Shown: piece after piece, positions 1 to 7,100 of the stretch
Layout: each line of letters opens with the position of its first letter
Position numbering within the stretch: the first letter of the stretch is position 1
From: a virus
Virus record (IMG/VR): IMGVR_UViG_3300034071_002022
Span: 1 to 37,646 of that record
Length of the DNA stretch: 37,646 nt
Reading direction: 5' to 3' (one strand)
The notes under the pieces: model-generated
Databases searched by the model: none
Seen by the model: only the letters and a program-made list of their open reading frames with translations
What the model was told of the DNA's origin: nothing
Position numbers and translations under genes: made by a program

Positions 1-470
1 TGAGCTCCTTGAGTTCCCAAATCACCTTGAGTACCAGTTCCTGTTGTACCTTGAGTTCCTAAAGTACCTTGAGATCCTTGAATACCAGAAGTACCTTGAG
101 TACCAGTTCCTAAAGTACCTTGAGTTCCTAAAGTACCTTGAGTTCCTAAAGTACCTTGAGCACCTTGTGTTCCCTGAGGTCCAGAAGCACCTTGAGAACC
201 AGAGCCTGCTAAACCTTGAGTGCCTTGTGTTCCCTGAGGTCCAGAAGCACCTTGAGAACCAGCTCCTGTTGCACCTTGAGTACCTTGTGTTCCCTGAGGT
301 CCTGAAGTACCTTGAGCACCAGCAGGACTAACCCAAGATCTCACTCCACCTGTAGTGGATGATAATATTTTTCCATCTGTATCAGGAAGCCCCAAATACC
401 TCTCAGCATCTTCGAGAGATATAAACTGACCATCAGCACCAATAACCTTACCGCTATTTAAAGTTGCCAT
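1..470 (-). CDS. Collagen-like (Gly-X-Y) virion fibre protein, C-terminus outside window
   Basis: Read on the minus strand from the ATG at 470, the frame stays open to the window edge, so about 156 N-terminal codons are visible. About 50 non-repetitive residues (start MATLNSGKVIGADG) are followed by Gly-X-Y triplets such as GTQ, GPQ, GAS and GTL. Collagen-like triplets in phages usually form trimeric shafts of tail fibres or adhesins, and I infer that role. The triplet register is broken four times by five-residue GxGxQ insertions. The start lies 4 bases after the stop of the 110-aa gene, so it is probably the last gene of the fibre operon. The C-terminal receptor-binding part is not visible. 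The same DNA is open on the plus strand only because the repeat is low in complexity. Confidence 0.85.
   Translation of the reverse strand, partial: MATLNSGKVIGADGQFISLEDAERYLGLPDTDGKILSSTTGGVRSWVSPAGAQGTSGPQGTQGTQGATGAGSQGASGPQGTQGTQGLAGSGSQGASGPQGTQGAQGTLGTQGTLGTQGTLGTGTQGTSGIQGSQGTLGTQGTTGTGTQGDLGTQGA
56..322. repeat. Tandem repeats coding for collagen triplets (18-bp and 60-bp units)
   Basis: An 18-bp unit (plus-strand ttcctaaagtaccttgag) occurs at 56-73 and in three perfect adjacent copies at 107-160; it encodes alternating GTL and GTQ triplets. A second block has a period of exactly 60 bp, with units starting near 163, 223 and 283; each encodes 20 residues including one GxGxQ break. 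Both periods are multiples of three, so slippage or recombination would change length without a frameshift. Confidence 0.85.
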
Positions 471-474
471 TTGA

Positions 475-807
475 TTACTTCGCAGATTCTAAGATACTCA
501 GAGTGAACTTTGCTTCATTATTCGCGGTTCCTACAATTTCAATCTTATCACCAACTTCAAGAACAAGACTTCCATTAATTGGATTTAATACATCTGTTGT
601 AGGAATTCTTGCATTTTTGATCAATTCAAATTGAGTTCCTGATTTGTTATAATAAACTGTTACAGTTGTGATTCCTGATGAAACATTTGATATTGCCGAA
701 AACAAATGAATAGATGCAACACCATTAGGGGCAGTGTATGCAGTTGATAACCCCGTTGTTACCGCTATACTAACTGTTTTATATGTGTTAAGTGCTAATG
801 CAGCCAT
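475..807 (-). CDS. Small virion-associated protein, 110 aa, unknown function
   Basis: The 110-aa protein starts MAALALNTYKTVSIAV and is rich in Thr, Ser, Val and Ile with predicted beta-strand character. It has no Cys, signal peptide or membrane segment. The pattern (TTGLSTAYTAPNGVASIHL, then VYYNKSGTQFELIKNARIP) resembles small beta-sandwich fibre-accessory or decoration proteins found near cyanophage tail-fibre genes, but I cannot name a family. It sits 4 bases after the 897-aa fibre gene and 4 bases before the collagen-like gene, so it is probably co-transcribed from the late promoter at 3530-3545. A run of G (agggg) lies upstream as a possible ribosome site. Confidence 0.75.
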   Translation of the reverse strand: MAALALNTYKTVSIAVTTGLSTAYTAPNGVASIHLFSAISNVSSGITTVTVYYNKSGTQFELIKNARIPTTDVLNPINGSLVLEVGDKIEIVGTANNEAKFTLSILESAK

Positions 808-811
808 TTTC

Positions 812-3505
812 TTATTTTGCCCCTAATGCGATAATAAATGGTGTTACTGTATTTAGCAGACTTCTTTCAAACGCTCTTCCACGAATGGTTCCAGTCGCCT
901 GATCTATGATTAAATCTTCACCAATTGCAAAGTTTCCATCTTGGTCTGTGCTAGTATATACAACTTCACCACCATTTAATTTAACAACTTCATTTGCTTG
1001 AATTGTTACTCCACCTTTTGAAGGTCTTGCAATTTCGATGGTATTGCCTGCACCAATATATTCAAAAGAATGTGAAGATACAATTTGCAAACTTTGTCTA
1101 GAAAGAAATACTGTTGTACCGACACCAACATTGTTATTTAATGGTTGAGCAAGAGTAACTGTAGAAATTCCTCCAGAAGGAAGAGTTGCTGAACGAACTT
1201 GATAATAAAGAGGTCTTGTAACTGCAGAGAGAGATGCTCCAGATCCTCCACCTCCACTGAAAGAAACATTCATTTCTATATCGTCTGTTTTACGGTAATT
1301 TCTACCATTACCTATCACATTAATGGAACTAATTTTTCCACCTTGAACTGTAGCAATTGCTTCTGCTCCAATTGCAGATGGACCACTAGGACTTACTAAG
1401 AATTCAATAGTAGGTGCTTCAGTAAATCCAGATCCTCCATTATTAATAGTAATTGAATCAACTTCATAATACAGTTCACCAAAATATAAAACTTGTCCAG
1501 AGTATGGACGCTCACTACCTACACCACTAATTACAATAGTTGTATCACCCTCAGATGCTGAAGATGCTACACTACCAGTGAAACGATATATTGATTTTCC
1601 TGTTGTGCTTGCAACTCCATCTGAAACTAATCCATACGTTCCAAATGAGGAGTTTGAATTGGTAATATCACATTGACCAGAATCTTTTGTTACGATTGCT
1701 TTATCATCACAGATAGTAAAAATAGAAACTAATTGTGCATAAGCACCATTAGTAATTTCAACTCCAATTCCGCCTTGATTATACTGAGTATATGAGTCTA
1801 CGCTCATCATACCAGTAATTCCCATATCTTCATTATCACCAGGTTCTGCATGGAAACCATCAACTCTCATTCCCACACTATTTGGAATGAAGTTGGTGCA
1901 GTTACGAATGTAAGGACCTTTCGTTACATTTCCTACACCCTGTGATGGAATATCATTTGGATTTGTTGTTCCAATTCCTGCATTTCCAGGATATGTAAGA
2001 TTAAATGAACTTCCAACTGCTGTTGTTCCTACACCAATAATTGTTGTAACAACACCTACACATGAATATAATGCAGAAATAACATTAGCACATGAATTGA
2101 TATCAACATTGGAACCAGTTGCATTATCTGCTTGAATGCTTAAGTCTCTGATTTGAGTAAATTCACTTTGATAGTTTCCTGTCCAAAGAACATTATTAAC
2201 ACAGGATTTTGCAATACCTGCTGCATAATTAAGTGCATTTATAGTTGTTGATCCAATACCTGCATTTAAAACACCGCCAGTATAGAATGATAATCCAACA
2301 CCAACACACTTAGAGTTTCCACCTCTAGTAATGTCATGACATACTGCAAGACATGTCGATTTAATATAATTTCTATAATTAGAAGTGCTAATTGATACTG
2401 CAGGACTTTGATATGCAGTGCTGGAAATATATGCTGCTGTTTCTGCTGCGATGAAATTTAAATTATATCTAATAATTCTTGCAGCATCAAAAAATCTATT
2501 GGAAGAAACTCCAACCAATGGTTTAAATGCAATCACCGCTGCATCACTAGTTGCACTTTGTCCTTGGAATGATAAATCTGTAATGTGATTTCCATTTGAA
2601 ACCCAGAATAAATCTGAACCTGGATTTTGTGGTGTTACGATGCAGTTTCTGAGTTCCGCACCTTCGATAGAAACATTTTGTGGTATAGTAATAGGATTAT
2701 TTTCAATATAAGTTCCTGGAGAAACTTTTACAGTATCTCCAGTACTTGCAATACCTACTGCTGCCTTAATAGTTCTCTTTGCAAAATCTAAAGTTAGACC
2801 ATTGTTAGAATCACTTCCGTTTACTGCAACATATACAGTTTTTCCTGGAGGATTATTAACTCCATTAATTTCAATATCTACACCATAAGCACTTGCACTT
2901 GTAACTGTTACTCCAACTCCAACAAAATTTAATAAAGTAATTGATCCAGCAGTTCCAACAGTTGATCCACTATCCTGAACTGTAAATCCTATACCTGCAA
3001 CAGTCTCGCCACCTATAGCAACTGGTAATGTCTGTGTTCCAAGTATTTCTACAGTTTCTTCACCAAAACAAGGATCATTTAATACAATTGTAGAACCATC
3101 ACTAGCAGTAAATTCATTTGAAGCAAGACGGACACCATTAATATAAACTTCAACTGATCCTACTTCATATGGAAATAGAAATGTAGTTTGTCCACGAAAA
3201 GCAACCGATAAAGTTGAATTTTTGGATAATTTAGACCAAGTAACTCCAGCGCCTGTTGATACTAATACCTGACTATCTTTTCCTGTCGTTCCACCAATAC
3301 TAACATAACCATCAAGAACCAAGTTAGTGATGGTTGTTATGCCAGTTACGTTTAAATTTGTTACACCAATTCCACCATTGACGTGTAGAGTGTGTCGTGG
3401 ATTTGTAGTTGCAATACCTACTTTATTGCTGTCTTTATCGGCAAATATGAGGTTATTATTTACCTCTAGACCATTTTGTATTACAAAATTCTTTTGTACT
3501 GCCAT
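812..3505 (-). CDS. Large virion structural / tail-fibre-like protein with beta-helix module, 897 aa
   Basis: The N-terminus (about 1-100) has the repetitive HTLHVNGGIGVTNLNVTG style common in cyanophage fibre proteins. Around residues 225-320 there is a pectin-lyase-like right-handed beta-helix signature (KTVYVAVNGSDSNNG, then TVKVSPGTYIENNPITIP), as in DUF1565-type proteins. Residues about 590-650 (ITNSNSSFGTYGLVSDG) match a stretch of the neighbouring 1955-aa protein, so the two share a module. A GGSGF/GNGRNY-type Gly-aromatic module lies near 690-760. It is preceded by a TATAAATA late promoter (minus strand, 3539 to 3532). The likely role is a fibre or baseplate-peripheral protein. No enzymatic residues are evident. 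Confidence 0.85.
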   Translation of the reverse strand: MAVQKNFVIQNGLEVNNNLIFADKDSNKVGIATTNPRHTLHVNGGIGVTNLNVTGITTITNLVLDGYVSIGGTTGKDSQVLVSTGAGVTWSKLSKNSTLSVAFRGQTTFLFPYEVGSVEVYINGVRLASNEFTASDGSTIVLNDPCFGEETVEILGTQTLPVAIGGETVAGIGFTVQDSGSTVGTAGSITLLNFVGVGVTVTSASAYGVDIEINGVNNPPGKTVYVAVNGSDSNNGLTLDFAKRTIKAAVGIASTGDTVKVSPGTYIENNPITIPQNVSIEGAELRNCIVTPQNPGSDLFWVSNGNHITDLSFQGQSATSDAAVIAFKPLVGVSSNRFFDAARIIRYNLNFIAAETAAYISSTAYQSPAVSISTSNYRNYIKSTCLAVCHDITRGGNSKCVGVGLSFYTGGVLNAGIGSTTINALNYAAGIAKSCVNNVLWTGNYQSEFTQIRDLSIQADNATGSNVDINSCANVISALYSCVGVVTTIIGVGTTAVGSSFNLTYPGNAGIGTTNPNDIPSQGVGNVTKGPYIRNCTNFIPNSVGMRVDGFHAEPGDNEDMGITGMMSVDSYTQYNQGGIGVEITNGAYAQLVSIFTICDDKAIVTKDSGQCDITNSNSSFGTYGLVSDGVASTTGKSIYRFTGSVASSASEGDTTIVISGVGSERPYSGQVLYFGELYYEVDSITINNGGSGFTEAPTIEFLVSPSGPSAIGAEAIATVQGGKISSINVIGNGRNYRKTDDIEMNVSFSGGGGSGASLSAVTRPLYYQVRSATLPSGGISTVTLAQPLNNNVGVGTTVFLSRQSLQIVSSHSFEYIGAGNTIEIARPSKGGVTIQANEVVKLNGGEVVYTSTDQDGNFAIGEDLIIDQATGTIRGRAFERSLLNTVTPFIIALGAK

Positions 3506-3529
3506 CGGTGGAGAGCGCCAACCTTTTTA

Positions 3530-3545
3530 TATATTTATAAATATA
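3530..3545. promoter_or_regulatory. Overlapping divergent T4-type late promoters (16-bp palindrome)
   Basis: The sequence tatatttataaatata is a perfect 16-bp palindrome. It contains TATAAATA on the plus strand at 3536-3543 and on the minus strand from 3539 to 3532. The plus copy ends 25 nt before the ATG at 3569, and the minus copy ends 26 nt before the ATG at 3505. TATAAATA is the T4 late-promoter -10 motif, and gp33, a late co-activator, is encoded in this window. Confidence 0.8.
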
Positions 3546-3568
3546 AAAAAACACTTTTAGGAAATTAT

Positions 3569-4105
3569 ATGGCTTCAGAAGTAAGAAGTGGTGCTTCAAA
3601 CGTTACCTATACAAATAATACCAGTCAGAATGTGAGAATTGTGATTAATTATATGGCAAGTACTCCTTTTGCAGCAGCAGTACGTGAAGTGAGGAATAAT
3701 GCAGGTCGTATCATTACGCCCGCGAAACCTTTAATTCCTGCTGTTCTAACTCTCAACTGGGCAGGAGTAAGTGTGAGTAATGCATCGAGGGCTGGAAACC
3801 TAATAATTGGAAGAAATCTCGCATACACTCAATTATACCGAGAAACTGCTAGTGGTGGAACTCAAAGTGTTTTTGTTGGGCTTCAGCGCACCCCCTCAGG
3901 CGATTTCGCGCAAGATAGCGATGGCGATCTAGTTGAATTATATCAGGCTGTTGGTGTTAACAACTCTGTTGCGCTAGCAGCAGTTTCAAATAATGGCCAA
4001 GGGATGGGTATTGCTCTTCCCACAGAACTGATGCTCGCCCCAGGACAAACCTTCAGTGCTGTATGTGGTGTTCATAATATCGTCATCATTCCTGAAAACG
4101 GTTAA
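3569..4105 (+). CDS. Virion-associated beta-rich protein, 178 aa, unknown function
   Basis: This is the only plus-strand gene among the left-hand fibre genes. I chose the ATG at 3569 because AGGAAA lies 4-9 bases upstream and TATAAATA lies 25 bases upstream; the frame is open further upstream but that part overlaps the promoter. The product is Asn, Val and Ala rich, with alternating strands (NVTYTNNTSQNVRIVINYM) and an ending, PTELMLAPGQTFSAVCGV, typical of small beta-sandwich virion proteins. The section near 3885-3930 is more GC-rich than its flanks, which may indicate transfer. Its TAA (4103-4105) directly abuts the stop of the opposing 1955-aa gene. I do not recognise the family; a fibre or decoration role is inferred from context. 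Confidence 0.8.
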   Translation: MASEVRSGASNVTYTNNTSQNVRIVINYMASTPFAAAVREVRNNAGRIITPAKPLIPAVLTLNWAGVSVSNASRAGNLIIGRNLAYTQLYRETASGGTQSVFVGLQRTPSGDFAQDSDGDLVELYQAVGVNNSVALAAVSNNGQGMGIALPTELMLAPGQTFSAVCGVHNIVIIPENG

Positions 4106-7100
4106 TCAGATAGGAATACTGAATCCACGAGTGGTGAACGGGTAGATATTTGCTGCTGCAGTATCTGTTGCATTAATTGTTACCTCACCAGTTCCACTTG
4201 TTGGACTGATAGTAACATTAGCACCTGCAATAATCTTAGTGACACCCGCATTACTAATTGTTGCTACAGTAATTCCACTTCCTACTGTTGCATAAGAAAT
4301 TTGAATTGCTGTTCCAGCAACTACTTCTTGATTTGATACAGTTTTCCACCCAAGAATTCCATTTCCATCTGTAAATAAAACTTGACCCAAATTTCCATAA
4401 GTTACTGGAAGTTTAAAGTTTAAGTCGGAACTTAGTGAAGTTACTCCAAGTCCAACATAGTTAGTTCTATCTGACTCATAAATTCTAACCTCACCAGTTA
4501 CAGCAGCATTTCCAACAACGTCAAGTGCAGCAATTGTTGTTCCTACGTTGATACCAACATTTCCTGAACCATCAATAATAAATGGTGTGGTATCATTTGC
4601 ACCATTTTCAACTCTTATAATATCATTTCCAGCAGTGGTTTTGATATAAAGTGAAGTTTCATTATCAGTAACAATTTCTACTTTTGCTGAAGGTTGAGTA
4701 GAACCAAAACCAACTGAACCTGTATTAGTAAAGAAAGTCGCATCTAATACATTACCTCCTGGAGCACTACCAAATCTAACTTGATTTAGATTCTGATCAA
4801 AATACATTATATTTTGACCACCAAAGGTGTCATTATCATTCCACTGGAAAGAATTATAAGGTTCTCCTGGACTTGAACCAGTAATCAGTGTCTTATCTAG
4901 GACAATTGTTGCAATACCAGTTTGCGTATCACCAACAACAGTAACTCCTCCCCCTACAAAGTTAAGATTCTGAACTCTTCCTAAGAAGTTTGTTGCATTT
5001 ACACCAGTATAAATTCCAATTCTTGGATCAGCATCCCAAGTTATTGTACTGACTCCCGAAGCACTATCAAAATCAACAGTAAATGTAAATCCAACTGCAA
5101 CAAGATTTAATAAAGTTGAGAATCCAACGTAGGTTCCTCCAGATGCAATACCAACACCAGGACCACCAATAAATCCAAATGGTTCCCACTTATTCTCTGT
5201 TACATAAGTCCAACCAACAAACTCAAACTTACTTGGTTCTGAGTTGAATATAACATCTCCATAACTTCCAGAGAATGTTGGTTCTGCATTAATGATGCTA
5301 AACTTTCTGGAAATTTCTTCATTACCTTGAATGAAGAATGAATTTGCTTCAATATCAGAACTAGAAGTAATCTTATTATTAAAGACTACTGGACCATCAA
5401 ACTCAGATACCTGATTCTTATCTTTTCCTCCTTCAATTCTCAGAGAATTTTCAACAAATAATTTTTGAGTGTCGGTAATATTAACAATCTCTGAAGCATT
5501 TCTTTCTCCAGTGTTTTTTGGAATTGGAGTATCATAAGTTTCTTCTTTACCAGTTGAAGAGTTGATCTTCTTATTTCCAGCAAAGAAGTCACCATCACTA
5601 TTCATACCAGTATAAACAACAATACCACCGTCAGTTTTTGTTGCTTGTGCTAAGAACTTTTCAGTATTGCTTAATGCACGATCTTGTTTTTCTGGTAGTG
5701 ATGTTGAATAGTTTCCAGGACCAAAACCAAGATATTCAAATGTATGTCCAGAAGCACGAATGATTGAATTGCGACGAAGTTCTACTGGAGTAACTTTAAT
5801 TCTACGAACAATAGATCCATTTTCGTGAGATTGTCTTGGAGAACCAAGAAGTGCTCTGTAAATCTTTACGGAATTGGATGTAACTGCTTCTCTAATTCTA
5901 AAGATTTCATTATCAATTAATAGATAGTCTCCAAGTTTAAATCCAAGAGCAACTGCATTTGGAATATTGAGATCTGTTGTTGTAGGATTGGTTGCGATTA
6001 GGTAAGAAGAACCAATCGTTGTTGTAATTCCTGCATACTGATAACTTAAACGACCTGAAGTGCTTTCAGTGTCTTTAACTAAATCACCACCAGTTGATGT
6101 TAGAACTTGACGATATGCAAGAAGTGTTCCTGTTGCTGCTGTTGAACTCGTCTGAATTCCAATTCTTAGAACTAACTCAGTCTTATCAACAAACTTTTCA
6201 ATTACAAAGTCTCCATTGAATACTGATTCATTTGCACCACGAACAATTACTTTATTATCAACTCTAAATCCATGAGCAGATGCAAAGTAAGCAGTTGCAA
6301 GTCCAGTTACTGAGTTGTAAGAAAGAGTATTAATTCCAACAACTTTACCTGTAAAGACATATCCAGATCTTGAGGTTAGATCTGAACCAATACCAGAAGT
6401 TGGTATACCAGTAATCGTTTCAGAAGAAATCACATTAATCTCTTTTGATTTTCCAGTAGAAATTCCAGAAACTCTATAGAGAGTATTGTAACCAGAGTAT
6501 CCTTCAGAAGAAACTCCAGAAATTTTTAGAGTATCTCCAATATTGTTAGAAACTGTTTCAACTCTTACAACACCAACGACATGACTTGTAGTTGTTGCAA
6601 CACCAACAACAGTGAGAGTATTACCAATTCCGTATGCAGAACCACCATCAATAATATTAACTCCAGTGATTACTCCAGAACCATTAACTACAATTCTTGC
6701 AGTTGCATTTGAACCAGTTGTAGATCCTGCAAATCCAACTAATCTTGCATTATAAAGAGTTGTTGCTGATCCTGATCCATAGGCACTACCACCACTTACG
6801 ATACTTACAGAAGTGATTCCAGATAATCCATGATCAATTGAGGTGTAAATGGTATGTGCTGTTCCACTTGATGAACGAATGTTAGTAATACCATAACCAA
6901 CCACTAGAGACTCTAAAGTTTCTTTAGTGATGCTATTTTGTGGATCATTAACTACAACGTTTCCGATTGTGTCTCTGACTGCATGAGAAACCGATGCACT
7001 AGGATCAGAATTTGGATTATCATTATTAGATTGGGGATAGAGATTTTCAATAGGTTGACCAAAACTCTCTTCTCTAAATGGCGTAACAGTTGGATTATTT

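Noticed and set aside
56-322. Possible CRISPR array from the regular repeats
   Set aside because: Repeats are contiguous, coding, in-frame and without unique spacers; they encode collagen triplets.
44-331. Plus-strand open frame of 95 codons rich in Leu, Glu and Tyr
   Set aside because: It is the antisense shadow of the collagen-repeat DNA; the minus-strand Gly-X-Y frame is the real one.
3327-3560. Plus-strand open frames overlapping the start of the 897-aa gene
   Set aside because: Antisense shadows; the real plus gene starts at 3569 after a promoter and ribosome site.
4080-4170. Terminator at the convergent junction of the 178-aa and 1955-aa genes
   Set aside because: Only a 4-bp stem (ccac/gtgg) without a T run was found.
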